This document shows, one piece after another, positions 8,520 through 17,500 of a stretch of 64,000 nucleotides of DNA (positions are counted from its first letter, which is position 1; the number at the start of each line of letters is the position of its first letter). Under the pieces are notes generated by a model. It was not told where the DNA came from, did no database searches, and saw nothing but the letters and a program-made list of their open reading frames with translations. The DNA is from Lysobacter sp. CFH 32150 (GTDB taxonomy: Bacteria; Pseudomonadota; Gammaproteobacteria; Xanthomonadales; Xanthomonadaceae): NCBI RefSeq assembly GCF_022758295.1, contig NZ_JALDWJ010000008.1, forward strand, positions 62,001 through 126,000, read 5' to 3'. The position numbers were made by a program, and so were the translations under genes.

Positions 8520-9578
8520 ATGCGAATCCCCACCGCGATCTGCGCCCTGGCGCTCCTGCTGTCCCTGTCCGCCTGCGGCAAGGATGAAGCGGCGGCGAAC
8601 AACCGCGGCGATGATCGTCCGGTCCCGGTGACGACCACGCGCGTGCAGCCGCGCACTTTCAGTGACACCCTGCAGGCGATCGGCACCGCACGTGCGCGAG
8701 AATCGATCACCGTGACGGCAAAAGTCAGCGAAACCGTGCAGCGCGTGCACTTCGACAGTGGCGACGAGGTCGGTGCCGGCGCGGTGCTGGTGACGTTGAG
8801 CGGACAGGCACAGCAGGCCGCGCTGACCGAGGCGCAGGCTGCGGCGAATGAAGCCGATCGCCTGTACCGTCGGCAGAATGAGCTGGCTGTGCAGCAACTG
8901 ATCGCGCGCGCACAGTTGGATACGCAACGCGCCGTTCGCGATGCCGCGCAGGCGCGCGTTGCGCAGATGCGTGCCGCCATCGGCGACCGCAACATCCGCG
9001 CGCCATTCGCCGGCGTGCTCGGCATTCGCCAGATCAGCCCGGGCGCGTTGATCACGCCCGGTACCGTGATCGCCACGCTCGATGACGTGTCACGGATGTA
9101 CGTGGACTTCCCGGTACCGGAAGCCGCCTTGGCCCAGGTCGCTCCAGGCCAGCACATCAGTGGCCGTGTCGCCGCGTATCCGGAGCGCACTTTCGATGGT
9201 TTGGTCAGCACCATCGATGCCCGCATCGATCCGGCCACGCGCGCAGTGACGGTGCGCGCGGATTTTCCCAATACGGATCGCGCACTGCGTCCGGGCATGT
9301 TGGTAAATGTCGAACTGCACCGATCGGAACGGCAGGCACTGCTGTTGCCTGAGATTGCGATCGTGCAGGTCGGTCAGAAGACCTTCGTGTACCGGGTGAA
9401 GGCGGACCACAGCGTCGAGCAGGCAGAAGTCGCGGTTGGAGCGCGCCGTGACGGACAGGCTGAGATCGTGTCCGGCTTGAAAGCCGGCGATCGCGTGGTG
9501 GTCGACGGCACTGGCAAGTTGCGTCCAGGTGCGAGTGTCGCCGAGGGCACGACGCCGACAACGCCAAAGCGGGGCTGA
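8520..9578 (+). CDS. RND efflux periplasmic adaptor (membrane fusion) lipoprotein
   Basis: A 352-residue HlyD/AcrA-family adaptor that would bridge the inner-membrane RND pump and an outer-membrane channel. The N-terminus 'ALALLLSLSACGK' is a lipobox with Cys at about residue 19. The split biotinyl-lipoyl domain is visible ('ITVTAKVSETVQRVHFDSGD' and 'NIRAPFAGVLGIRQISPGAL') around a short coiled-coil hairpin (about 95-145), followed by a beta-barrel domain ('ARIDPATRAVTVRADFPN', 'LRPGMLVNVEL'). The pump gene starts 4 bp after its stop. No outer-membrane factor gene is adjacent. Confidence 0.9.
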   Translation: MRIPTAICALALLLSLSACGKDEAAANNRGDDRPVPVTTTRVQPRTFSDTLQAIGTARARESITVTAKVSETVQRVHFDSGDEVGAGAVLVTLSGQAQQAALTEAQAAANEADRLYRRQNELAVQQLIARAQLDTQRAVRDAAQARVAQMRAAIGDRNIRAPFAGVLGIRQISPGALITPGTVIATLDDVSRMYVDFPVPEAALAQVAPGQHISGRVAAYPERTFDGLVSTIDARIDPATRAVTVRADFPNTDRALRPGMLVNVELHRSERQALLLPEIAIVQVGQKTFVYRVKADHSVEQAEVAVGARRDGQAEIVSGLKAGDRVVVDGTGKLRPGASVAEGTTPTTPKRG

Positions 9579-9582
9579 GCAG

Positions 9583-12500
9583 ATGCGGCTGTCCAACCTC
9601 TCGATCGAGCGGCCGGTGTTCGCCACCGTGCTCAGCCTGCTGCTGATCGTGCTCGGCGTGATGGCGTTTTCGCGGCTGACCTTGCGCGAATTGCCCGCGA
9701 TCGACCCGCCGGTGGTTTCGGTGGAAGTGAGCTATCCCGGCGCCTCGGCGGCCGTGGTCGAGAGCCGCGTCACCCAGGTGCTGGAGGATGCGCTGTCCGG
9801 CATCGAAGGCGTCGAGACGATCGAATCCAACAGCGTCAACGGCCGCGCGTCGGTGACGATCGAGTTCACTCTCTCGCGCGACATCGAAGGTGCAGCCAAC
9901 GACGTGCGCGGTGCGGTCAGCCGCGTTGCCAACCGCCTCCCGGACGAAGCCGATCCGCCGCAGGTGACGAAAGTCGAAAGCGATGCCGACGTGATCCTCT
10001 GGCTCAACATGAGTTCCAGTGGCATGGACACGCTGCAGCTCAGCGACTATGCCGAGCGCTACGTCGTCGACCGGCTCTCCAGCATCGATGGCGTTGCGCA
10101 GGTGCGCATCGGCGGGCAACAGCGTTACGCCATGCGGGTCTGGCTCGATCGCGATGCGCTCGCCGCGCGTGGCATCACGGTCAACGATGTCGAGAACGCC
10201 TTGCGTGCGGAGAATGTCGAGCTGCCAGCAGGCCGCATCGAATCCGAGGCGCGCGACTTCACCCTGCGCGTTGCCCGCAATTACGAAAAGCCCGAGGACT
10301 TCGCGCAAATCCCGCTGGGCAAAGGTGCCGACGGTTACGTGGTGCGTCTCGGCGACGTGGCTAAAGTCGAACTGGCTTCCGCCGAACGCCGCTCCTATTT
10401 CCGCAGCAATGGCGAGCCGAACATCGGCCTCGGCATCGTCAAGACATCGACTGCCAACAGCCTCGACGTGGCGCTCGCAGCGCGGGCCGAAGCCGAACGC
10501 ATGCAGCCCAGCCTGCCGGAAGGCACCCGCATCTTCGTCGCGTTCGATACCACGGTGTTCATCGAATCCGCGGTCGAGCGCGTCTACCACACGCTGGCCG
10601 AGGCGATCGTGCTGGTGCTGATCGTGATCTGGCTGTTCCTCGGCAGCGTGCGCGCAGCGCTGATCCCGGCGCTGACCGTTCCGGTCTGCCTGATCGCGGC
10701 GTTCATCCCGCTGTACGCCTTCGGATACTCGATCAACCTGCTGACCCTGCTCGCGCTGGTGCTGTGCATCGGCCTCGTCGTGGACGATGCGATCGTGGTG
10801 CTTGAGAACATCCAGCGCCGCGCCGATCTTGGCGAACCCAAGCTGGTTGCGGCGGCGCGCGGCACCCGCCAGGTTGCGTTCGCGGTGATCGCTACCACTG
10901 CCGTGCTGGTCGCGGTGTTCCTGCCGATCGGTTTCATGCAGGGCAACACCGGGCGGCTGTTCCGCGAATTGTCGGTCGCGCTTGCCAGCGCGGTCGCGTT
11001 GTCGGCCTTCGTCGCGCTGACCTTGACGCCGATGCTGTCCTCGAAGCTGGTACGGCCGCACCGCGAAGAAAAATCCAACCCACTGCATCGTTGGGTCAAT
11101 GGGCGGCTTGATGCGGTCACTACGCGTTACAAGCGTTTCATCGAGGGCAACGTCGAGCGGCCCTGGCGTTTCGGCGCATTGATGCTGCTCGCGCTCGTGC
11201 TGAGCTTCGGCTTGTTCAAGCTGGTTCCGTCGGAGCTCGCACCGCCGGAGGATCGCGGTTCGTTCAATATCACGCTGACGGGCCCTGAAGGCGCGGGCTA
11301 CGACTACACCGTCAAGCAGATCACGCAAGCCGAGCAGATCATGGCCAGGCACGTCGGCAACGGTGGGCCGGTACGACGGGCGAACACGCGCGTACCGGGC
11401 AGCTTCGGCGCCAGCGAAGACATGCATATCGGTCGGGTCAGCGTGTTCCTCAAGGACTGGCGCGAGCGTGATGTCGAGACCGGCGACGTCGCCAAGCAGG
11501 TGAAAGGCGACTTGGACAAGTTGCCTGGGGTGCGCGTTTCGACCCAGGTCGGTGGTGGCCTGGTGCGCACGCGCGGCCAGCCGGTGCAGATCGTGATCGG
11601 CGGGCCGGATTATGCCGAATTGGCGCAGTGGCGTGACCGGCTGCTGGCGCGCATCGAACAGAATCCGGGTTTGGTCGGCGCCGATTCCGATTACAAGGAA
11701 ACGCGCCCGCAGATGCGCGTCCAGATCGATCGCCAGCGTGCCGCCGATCTCGGCGTCAGCGTGGCCGACATCGGCCATGCGCTGGAGACGATGATGGGTT
11801 CCCGCCGCGTCACCACCTTCGTCCGTGGCGGCGAGGAGTACGACGTCGTCGTCCAGTCGACAAAGGATGGTCGCGCGAGCCCTGCCGACCTGACTGCGAT
11901 CCAGGTGCGTACACGCGATGGCGAGCTGGTGCCGCTGTCGAACCTGGTCACGCTGGGCGATACGGCCGAGGCCGGCAGCCTCAATCGCTTCAACCGCCTG
12001 CGCGCGATCACGATCAACGCCGGCCTTGCGCCGGGATACCGGATAGGCGATGCGATCGCCTGGCTGCAGCAGGCGGTCGAAGAAGAATTGCCCGAGCAGG
12101 CGCAGATCGACTGGAAGGGCGAGTCGCGCGAATACCAGCGCGCCGGCGGTGCGGTGCTGCTGACCTTCACCCTGGCGCTGCTGATCGTGTACCTGGTGCT
12201 CGCCGCGCAGTTCGAGAGCTTCATCCACCCGTTCGTGATCATGCTGACGGTGCCACTGGGTGTGCTTGGCGCGCTGATCGGGTTGTGGCTGACCGGCGGG
12301 ACGCTCAATCTCTTCAGCCAGATCGGCATCGTGATGCTGGTTGGCCTGGCGGCGAAGAACGGCATCCTGATCGTCGAATTCGCCAACCAGCTGCGTGACC
12401 AGGGGCGCAGCGTGCATCAGGCGATCGTCGAATCCGCCGGCGTGCGCTTGCGTCCGATCCTGATGACCTCCATCGCGACCATGGTCGGTGCCTTGCCGCT

Positions 12501-12708
12501 GGTGCTGGCCGGTGGGCCGGGTTCGGCCAGTCGTGGCACGATTGGCGTGGTCGTGATCTTTGGCGTCGGTTTCTCGACGCTGCTGTCGTTGTTCGTGGTG
12601 CCGGCGTTTTACGCGCTGCTCGCACCGTATACGCGTTCGCCGGAAGCGGTGGCGCAGGAGTTGAAACAATTGGAAGCCGAAGTGCAGCCCGTCGGAGGCC
12701 ACGGATGA
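9583..12708 (+). CDS. RND-family multidrug efflux transporter
   Basis: A 1041-residue inner-membrane pump of the HAE1/MexF-AcrB type. It begins 'NLSIERPVFATVLSLLLIVL', typical of the N-terminal helix, and contains the proton-relay helix 'GLVVDDAIVVLENIQRR' with Asp401-Asp402, the duplicated 'AAKNGILIVEF' in the second half and two large periplasmic loops with 'PGASAAVVESRVTQVLEDAL'. It exports hydrophobic compounds using the proton gradient together with the adaptor encoded immediately upstream. The start at 9583 follows the adaptor stop closely, and its stop overlaps the next start by 4 nt. The substrate cannot be read from the sequence. Confidence 0.93.
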   Translation: MRLSNLSIERPVFATVLSLLLIVLGVMAFSRLTLRELPAIDPPVVSVEVSYPGASAAVVESRVTQVLEDALSGIEGVETIESNSVNGRASVTIEFTLSRDIEGAANDVRGAVSRVANRLPDEADPPQVTKVESDADVILWLNMSSSGMDTLQLSDYAERYVVDRLSSIDGVAQVRIGGQQRYAMRVWLDRDALAARGITVNDVENALRAENVELPAGRIESEARDFTLRVARNYEKPEDFAQIPLGKGADGYVVRLGDVAKVELASAERRSYFRSNGEPNIGLGIVKTSTANSLDVALAARAEAERMQPSLPEGTRIFVAFDTTVFIESAVERVYHTLAEAIVLVLIVIWLFLGSVRAALIPALTVPVCLIAAFIPLYAFGYSINLLTLLALVLCIGLVVDDAIVVLENIQRRADLGEPKLVAAARGTRQVAFAVIATTAVLVAVFLPIGFMQGNTGRLFRELSVALASAVALSAFVALTLTPMLSSKLVRPHREEKSNPLHRWVNGRLDAVTTRYKRFIEGNVERPWRFGALMLLALVLSFGLFKLVPSELAPPEDRGSFNITLTGPEGAGYDYTVKQITQAEQIMARHVGNGGPVRRANTRVPGSFGASEDMHIGRVSVFLKDWRERDVETGDVAKQVKGDLDKLPGVRVSTQVGGGLVRTRGQPVQIVIGGPDYAELAQWRDRLLARIEQNPGLVGADSDYKETRPQMRVQIDRQRAADLGVSVADIGHALETMMGSRRVTTFVRGGEEYDVVVQSTKDGRASPADLTAIQVRTRDGELVPLSNLVTLGDTAEAGSLNRFNRLRAITINAGLAPGYRIGDAIAWLQQAVEEELPEQAQIDWKGESREYQRAGGAVLLTFTLALLIVYLVLAAQFESFIHPFVIMLTVPLGVLGALIGLWLTGGTLNLFSQIGIVMLVGLAAKNGILIVEFANQLRDQGRSVHQAIVESAGVRLRPILMTSIATMVGALPLVLAGGPGSASRGTIGVVVIFGVGFSTLLSLFVVPAFYALLAPYTRSPEAVAQELKQLEAEVQPVGGHG

Positions 12709-13589
12709 GCGAAAAACCGCGCTCGCCGTGGTCGGGACGTGGCTCGAAGGCGCCGCCTCGCGGCAAGCACCCGGAGCCGCAACACGCTCCGCAGCGCATG
12801 CCGAGGGAAGGCGTGCATCACGATGGAGAGCCTGCGCACTCGCACGCGCGCGAACATCGTGAAGTCGAATTGCGGCTGTATGGCCTCAATGCGATCCGCG
12901 CCGTATTCGCGCGCCGGCCACAGGCGATCCGCAAGCTGTATCTCACCGAGCAGCGCATCCCCCAATTGCAGCCCTTGCTCAAGTGGTGCGTCGCCAATCG
13001 CGTCGGCTATCGCGTGGTCGAGGACAGCGACCTGCAGAAACTCGCGGCGAGCTCGCACCATGAGGGCGTGGTCGCGGAAGTGCTGCGCGAAGAACCGCAG
13101 CCGTTGACGACCTGGCTACGCGACTTGCCCGCCGGTCCGCAATGCGCGCTGTGGTTGGATGGTGTCGGCAATCCGCACAACCTCGGCGCGATCCTGCGTT
13201 CGGCCGCGCATTTCGGCGTGGGCGCGATCCTGTTGCCGAAGCATTCTGCGCTGGCACTGTCGGGTGCCGCAGCGCGTGTCGCCGAGGGTGCTGCCGAAGC
13301 GGTGCCATTCGTGCGCCTGGGCCGAGAGGACAACGCCATCGCGCAGTTGCACGGGGCAGGGTTCGGGTTGGCGGCGACAGTGGTGCGCGGTGGCGCGGCG
13401 CTGTTCGGACACGAGCTGCCGACACGGTTGGTGTATGTGCTCGGTGCCGAAGGCGAGGGCATGGACCCAGCGCTTGCTGCGGTTTGCGATCTTCGTCTGT
13501 CGATTCCCGGCAGCGGCGCGGTCGAAAGCCTCAATGTCGCCGCAGCGACTGCGGTGTTCCTGGCCGAGTGGGCACGACTGCGACACTAG
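12705..13589 (+). CDS. TrmH/SpoU-family RNA 2'-O-methyltransferase
   Basis: The 294-residue protein has a charged, His- and Arg-rich N-terminal tail (about 1-50), an L30e-like RNA-binding substrate domain beginning 'LYGLNAIRAVFARRP', and a SPOUT catalytic domain with the three family motifs: 'NPHNLGAILRSAAHFGVGAI', 'VYVLGAEGEGMDP' and 'LSIPGSGAVESLNVAAATAV'. These proteins methylate the ribose of a tRNA or rRNA nucleotide using SAM. Layout resembles RlmB-like enzymes, but the substrate is not certain. The ATG overlaps the RND pump stop (ATGA), an unexpected coupling of efflux with RNA modification. Confidence 0.88.
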   Translation: MSEKPRSPWSGRGSKAPPRGKHPEPQHAPQRMPREGVHHDGEPAHSHAREHREVELRLYGLNAIRAVFARRPQAIRKLYLTEQRIPQLQPLLKWCVANRVGYRVVEDSDLQKLAASSHHEGVVAEVLREEPQPLTTWLRDLPAGPQCALWLDGVGNPHNLGAILRSAAHFGVGAILLPKHSALALSGAAARVAEGAAEAVPFVRLGREDNAIAQLHGAGFGLAATVVRGGAALFGHELPTRLVYVLGAEGEGMDPALAAVCDLRLSIPGSGAVESLNVAAATAVFLAEWARLRH

Positions 13590-13956
13590 CCCTTGCTCGT
13601 CATCCCCGCGGCTTTCAACAGCCGAATGGCTGGTCACGCGGGGATCCAGTGACTTTGCCCTGTTCGTCATCCCTGCGGAAGCAGGGATCCAGTGACTTTG
13701 GCTCTTTCGCTTTTAGAAGGTAAGAGCATTCCACTGCTGCGCAGCGGGTCACTTTTCTTTGCTGGCCCAAAGAAAAGTAACCAAAAGAAATGGCCTCCTT
13801 GGCAAGAGCACACCCTGCGGCGTGGGAGGCTGCGGAGATTTTTCGACTCGGCATCCATGCCTCGGTCGAAAAACGGCGCACATCCTGTGCGCCGCCCTCC
13901 GGGTTGTGAGCCAAGTCAGTCAGTCATTTTTCTTTCGAAGCAAGAGCTTCAGATGC
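13590..13956. other. 367-bp gene-free stretch made of repeats
   Basis: No gene is visible. Besides the two palindromes at its left end, the stretch has an inverted repeat around 13750-13787 (ACTTTTCTTTG / CAAAGAAAAGT), a hairpin at about 13839-13873 (TTTTTCGAC / GTCGAAAAA) and a GGCGCAC / GTGCGCC hairpin at about 13875-13893. Chance open frames here are not supported. It separates a + strand operon from the convergent M28 peptidase gene. Confidence 0.75.
13598..13700. repeat. two palindromic intergenic repeats (CGTCATCCC...GGGATCCAGTGACTTTG)
   Basis: Two copies of the same short palindromic unit lie back to back. The first (13598-13657) carries a longer loop; the second (13665-13700) is the compact form. 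Both end in GGGATCCAGTGACTTTG. Such units are widespread intergenic repeats in this bacterial group. They sit right after the methyltransferase gene. Confidence 0.8.
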
Positions 13957-15402
13957 TCACTCCTTCGGCGGCTCGACCTTCTTCAGTTCACTGCCAAAAT
14001 TACCTTCCGCATCCGCGGCCAGGTATGCGAACACCGCGTATGCCGCGACGTTCTGCGCCAACGCCTTCGGGTCGATCTTGTCGAGGGTGTCGTCCGGCGT
14101 GTGGTGGTAGTCGAAGTAGTCGCTGCCGTCCTGCGCCAACCACGCCCACGCCATGCCCTGCGCCGCGAAGGGGCTGATATCGGGGCCGGGACCGCCCTTG
14201 TCGGTGACGTACGCGATGCCGAGCGGCGCCAGCGCGGTGGCGATTTGCGCGGCCGCTGCCTTGGCGTGATCGGGGGCGCTGGTATTGAAGGCATAGATGC
14301 GGCCGGCACCGAAGTCGCTTTCGGCGGCGATCTGGTGCTTGTTGATGTCGCCGACATGCTTGGCCGCGTACGCGCCACCGCCATGCAGGCCCTGTTCCTC
14401 GTTGGCGAAAGCGATCACGCGGATCGTGCGCGCCGGGCGCTGCGGCAACTTGCCGATCAGGTGCCCCGCGGCCATACCGATGGCGACGCCGGCGCCGTCG
14501 TCGATCGCGCCAGTGCCGAGGTCCCAGGAATCGAGATGGCCACCGATCACCACGACTTCGTCAGGCTTGCCGCGGCCGCCCGCTCCTGAACCAGTGATTT
14601 CGCCGATCACGTTGTGCGAGGTCGCGGTGCCGTCCCAGCCGCAATCGAGCGCAAGGCGCACACGGACCGGGCCGCGCTTGAGCAGGCGCGTGAGTTGGTC
14701 GGCGTCGGGTGCCGCCAGCGCCGCCGAGGGAATCGGAGTCAGCCCATCGTCGTAACGGGTGATGCCGGTGTGCGGGTTGCGATGCGAATCGGTGCCGGCA
14801 GAACGCATCAGGTAGCCGCTCGCACCGGCGCGGATCGCCGCCGACGGTCCCGCCGCACGCACGCGCCCACCCGGGCCGTAGCCGCTGCCGTCGCGCGCAC
14901 GCGCCATCGTGTAGTCGATGAACGCGATCTTGCCCTTGAGCGAATTCTTGGGCGCGGCCTGTAGCGCGGCGAGGTCGGCAAAACGCACGACCTCGGCCTC
15001 GACCGTGCCGCCCGGACTGCCGCCGAGCGCGGTGATCGCCAATCGCTGTGCACTCGCGCCCAGCACTTCGGCGTGTTCGCTGCGGCGCTCCCATTTCGGG
15101 AACGTCACTGGCTCCAGCCACACCTTGTCGTAGCCGAGCTGCTTGAACTTCGCTTCGGCCCACTGCACCGCCCGCGCATCGGCTTCGCTGCCGGCCAGGC
15201 GCGGACCGACTTCGGTGGTGAGCGATTCGACGACATCCCAGCCCGTGTTGTCGGCCAGCGCGCGTTCGCGCAATTGCGCGGCGGACTGCATGGCGGCATC
15301 GGAGATGGTGGTTGGAGCCGGCGTGCTCTCCGTTGGCGTGTTCTCCGCGGCCAGCGCGGCAGGCGAAAGGGCAAGTGCGAGCAGACACGAAGCGAAACGC
15401 AT
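13957..15402 (-). CDS. secreted M28-family zinc aminopeptidase
   Basis: A 481-residue exported peptidase. The ATG at 15402 begins a clear signal peptide ('MRFASCLLALALSPAALAAE'); an ATG 14 codons upstream is less likely. After a protease-associated-like insert (about 130-235), the catalytic domain carries the co-catalytic zinc ligands: 'GGHLDSWDLGTGAIDDGAG' (His289 and the following Asp residues), 'FANEEQGLHGGGAY' (Glu-Glu), 'ESDFG' and 'YHHTPDDTLDKID'. It matches the family of bacterial glutamate-carboxypeptidase-like aminopeptidases that trim peptides in the periplasm or medium. Complete and apparently active. Confidence 0.9.
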   Translation of the reverse strand: MRFASCLLALALSPAALAAENTPTESTPAPTTISDAAMQSAAQLRERALADNTGWDVVESLTTEVGPRLAGSEADARAVQWAEAKFKQLGYDKVWLEPVTFPKWERRSEHAEVLGASAQRLAITALGGSPGGTVEAEVVRFADLAALQAAPKNSLKGKIAFIDYTMARARDGSGYGPGGRVRAAGPSAAIRAGASGYLMRSAGTDSHRNPHTGITRYDDGLTPIPSAALAAPDADQLTRLLKRGPVRVRLALDCGWDGTATSHNVIGEITGSGAGGRGKPDEVVVIGGHLDSWDLGTGAIDDGAGVAIGMAAGHLIGKLPQRPARTIRVIAFANEEQGLHGGGAYAAKHVGDINKHQIAAESDFGAGRIYAFNTSAPDHAKAAAAQIATALAPLGIAYVTDKGGPGPDISPFAAQGMAWAWLAQDGSDYFDYHHTPDDTLDKIDPKALAQNVAAYAVFAYLAADAEGNFGSELKKVEPPKE

Positions 15403-15539
15403 GCAGGACTCCAACGGAGAAACACGAAGCCACGAGCTTAGCAACCCGTGGCTTCGTATGGCCCTGTCTCAAGTCATGCGCGACCCGAGCAGTTTTTGCC
15501 GCTGCCCGCAGCGTGGCTTGGGGCTGTTCAGCGAGTCGC

Positions 15540-15944
15540 CTACCGCTTCAACGAATCACGAATTTCGCGCAGCAACAGCACGTCTTCCGGCGGGGCGGCG
15601 GGCGTGGCTTCGACCGGCTTGCGCATGCGGTTGATGGCCTTGACCACGATGAAGATGGCGAGCGCGATGATCAGGAACTGGATGATCGTGTTGAGGAAAT
15701 CACCAATGCCGAGCATCACCGCCGGCACTTCCTTGCCGGCCGCATCCACCGTTGCATCTTTCAGCGTGATCGCCCATTTCGAAAAATCGATACCACCGAG
15801 CAGCAGTCCGATGGGCGGCATGATGATCTTGTCGACGAGTGACGTGACGATCTTGCCGAACGCTCCGCCGATGACCACGCCTACGGCCAGATCGATCGCA
15901 TTGCCACGTGCGATAAATTCCTTGAACTCGCTGACCATGCCCAT
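15540..15944 (-). CDS. mscL: large-conductance mechanosensitive channel MscL
   Basis: The 134-residue channel subunit opens under membrane tension to release solutes during osmotic downshock. The N-terminal amphipathic helix plus first membrane helix '[20 protein letters not shown]' and '[18 protein letters not shown]', the second helix '[20 protein letters not shown]' and a charged cytoplasmic C-terminal helix are all present. The start at 15944 is preferred because GGAGG lies 8 bases upstream. A single-gene unit between the peptidase and the FAH-family gene. Confidence 0.95.
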   Translation of the reverse strand: MGMVSEFKEFIARGNAIDLAVGVVIGGAFGKIVTSLVDKIIMPPIGLLLGGIDFSKWAITLKDATVDAAGKEVPAVMLGIGDFLNTIIQFLIIALAIFIVVKAINRMRKPVEATPAAPPEDVLLLREIRDSLKR

Positions 15945-15988
15945 GAGCGCTCCTCCGGCGCCGGTCACGCACCGGCTGCCGGGCGAGG

Positions 15989-16708
15989 TTAACCCGGGGC
16001 GCGCGGGGGCGCGACTACGCCGCGCAGGGTGATCAGGTCGTCCAGGCTGGCGACAAAACGATCGCCCGCCTGGAGCGGGCCGACTCCGGCGGGCGTACCC
16101 ATGAAGACTAGGTCGCCAGCGCGCAGGGCATACAACTTCGACAGCTCGCGGAGGATGTCGGCGACGTTCCAGATCATCTGGTCGAGTCCGGACTGCTGGC
16201 GCAGCGTGTCGTTGACCTTGAGCGACAAGCCGCGCGCAGCGAGCGGGCCGACTTCATGCGCGGGCACGATCTCGCTCACCGGTGCGGCATGGTCGAACGC
16301 TTTGCCGGTATCCCAGGGCAGGCCCTTGGCCTTGGCCGCGGCCTGCAGGTCGCGACGGGTCAGGTCGAGACCGATGCCGTAACCGAAGACCAGCGCGGGT
16401 GCGTCGGCAGGATCGAGCACGCCGATGGGCGCATCGTGGCCGAGCGCGACCACCAGCTCGACTTCGTGATGCAGATCCTGTGTACCCGGCGGGTAGGGCA
16501 CCACGCCATCGACGACGATGGCATCGGCCGGCTTGCAGAAGAACACCGGCTGGCCACGATCGATGCTGGCCCCCATCTCCCTGGCGTGATCGGCGAAATT
16601 GCGGCCGACGCAGTAGATGCGGCGTACCGGGAACGTGCTGTCCGAGGGCAGGCCGCCGCCGCGGACCGGAATACGCGGCGTACTCGCTGCAGGGATGACG
16701 TCGGTCAC
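15989..16708 (-). CDS. fumarylacetoacetate hydrolase family protein
   Basis: The 239-residue protein is a compact single-domain FAH-fold enzyme. Typical motifs are '[17 protein letters not shown]', '[11 protein letters not shown]', the metal-ligand region '[12 protein letters not shown]' (E-x-E), '[20 protein letters not shown]', '[13 protein letters not shown]', and '[17 protein letters not shown]'. Members act as acylpyruvases, oxaloacetate tautomerases or decarboxylases; the exact reaction is not readable. It starts with GTG overlapping the stop of the upstream small membrane-protein gene (GTGA). Confidence 0.88.
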   Translation of the reverse strand: MTDVIPAASTPRIPVRGGGLPSDSTFPVRRIYCVGRNFADHAREMGASIDRGQPVFFCKPADAIVVDGVVPYPPGTQDLHHEVELVVALGHDAPIGVLDPADAPALVFGYGIGLDLTRRDLQAAAKAKGLPWDTGKAFDHAAPVSEIVPAHEVGPLAARGLSLKVNDTLRQQSGLDQMIWNVADILRELSKLYALRAGDLVFMGTPAGVGPLQAGDRFVASLDDLITLRGVVAPPRAPG

Positions 16709-16983
16709 GCCGACGGCAGGGCGGTCTTGCCGACTACGCGGAACTCGCCGTCGACCACGCGCTGGTCACGCGCGATGGGTTTGCCGCGGTGCTTCCACAG
16801 CCGATACAGCAGCCCGACGGCCAGCATGGCGACGCCGACGAACACACTGATGAACACCAATGCCAGTAGCAGGCCAAGACCCACCAGGCCGAACGCGAGC
16901 CGCAGCAGCGGATGCCGCGGTTTGCGCGGCGCGAAGGCGTTGCGGAAGGTATTGCTGTCGAAGCGAAACGAGGTGGCGGGCAT
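16705..16983 (-). CDS. small membrane protein of unknown function
   Basis: A 92-residue product with one long hydrophobic stretch that could form two closely spaced membrane helices (about residues 22-55, 'LLRLAFGLVGLGLLLALVFI' and onward), flanked by basic residues, and a polar C-terminal tail. No family is recognised. It is coupled by a 4-nt overlap to the FAH-family gene and lies 80 bp from the divergent Rieske gene. Confidence 0.6.
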   Translation of the reverse strand: MPATSFRFDSNTFRNAFAPRKPRHPLLRLAFGLVGLGLLLALVFISVFVGVAMLAVGLLYRLWKHRGKPIARDQRVVDGEFRVVGKTALPSA

Positions 16984-17063
16984 CGTCGGGATGTCGTAAT
17001 GACCGTGACACAATCCTTGTCCGGCCGGAGGCGGCGAGTATCGGGCGAGGCGCGAGAATTGTT

Positions 17064-17423
17064 GTGACAAATTCGTTAAATAGTGACCAAGCGCAAGGAT
17101 CGCTGGTCGCGATCGCGCAGATCGAGGACGGCGGCTTCGCCGAAGTCGAAGCCACGCTCGACGGCGACGCCGAATCGCTGATCCTGTTTCGCGATGGCGA
17201 CGGTGTGCGCGCCTGGCTCAACGTCTGTCCCCATGCCGGCCGCCGACTCGACTGGGCGCCGGGCAAGTTCCTCAAATCGAAGGACGGGCACCTGGTCTGC
17301 GCGGTGCATGGCGCGACCTTCGAACTGGGGGCAGGCGAATGCGTCGCCGGACCGTGCCGTGGCGCATACCTGCGCGCGGTCGATGTCGCGGTCCGCGATG
17401 GCGCGGTCTATCTCAAAACGTAG
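17064..17423 (+). CDS. Rieske [2Fe-2S] ferredoxin-like protein
   Basis: The 119-residue soluble protein carries both halves of the Rieske cluster site: C-x-H at Cys55/His57 ('NVCPHAGRRLDWAPG') and C-x-x-H at Cys79/His82 ('LVCAVHGATFELGAG'). There is no membrane anchor or oxygenase domain, so it is probably a small electron-transfer ferredoxin or a nitrite-reductase-small-subunit-like protein. No ATG is available; a GTG at 17064 is taken as start, with only a weak ribosome site, so the N-terminus is uncertain. Confidence 0.8.
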   Translation: MTNSLNSDQAQGSLVAIAQIEDGGFAEVEATLDGDAESLILFRDGDGVRAWLNVCPHAGRRLDWAPGKFLKSKDGHLVCAVHGATFELGAGECVAGPCRGAYLRAVDVAVRDGAVYLKT

Positions 17424-17429
17424 TGGGCT

Positions 17430-17499
17430 GTAGGATGGGTTTTAGCCCACCGTTCCCAATTCGACGTAGTGACGACGGTGGGCCAAGGCCCACCCTGCG
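17430..17499. repeat. paired palindromic repeat (GTAGGATGGG...CCCACCCTGCG)
   Basis: Two inward-facing copies of a short unit (17430-17452 and 17476-17499), each itself partly palindromic, form an inverted repeat between the convergent Rieske and SLC13 genes. Related units occur at 44102-44168 and 59928-59953. It may also act as a terminator. Confidence 0.7.
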
Positions 17500-17500
17500 A

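Noticed and set aside
9205-12702. Very long open frame antisense to the RND pump
   Set aside because: It mirrors the codon periodicity of the pump gene in high-G+C DNA, has a His/Gln/Arg-rich composition with no motif, and the sense protein is clearly real.
13720-13930. Remnant insertion sequence in the repeat cluster
   Set aside because: No transposase fragment or paired terminal repeats with direct duplication could be found; only short hairpins.
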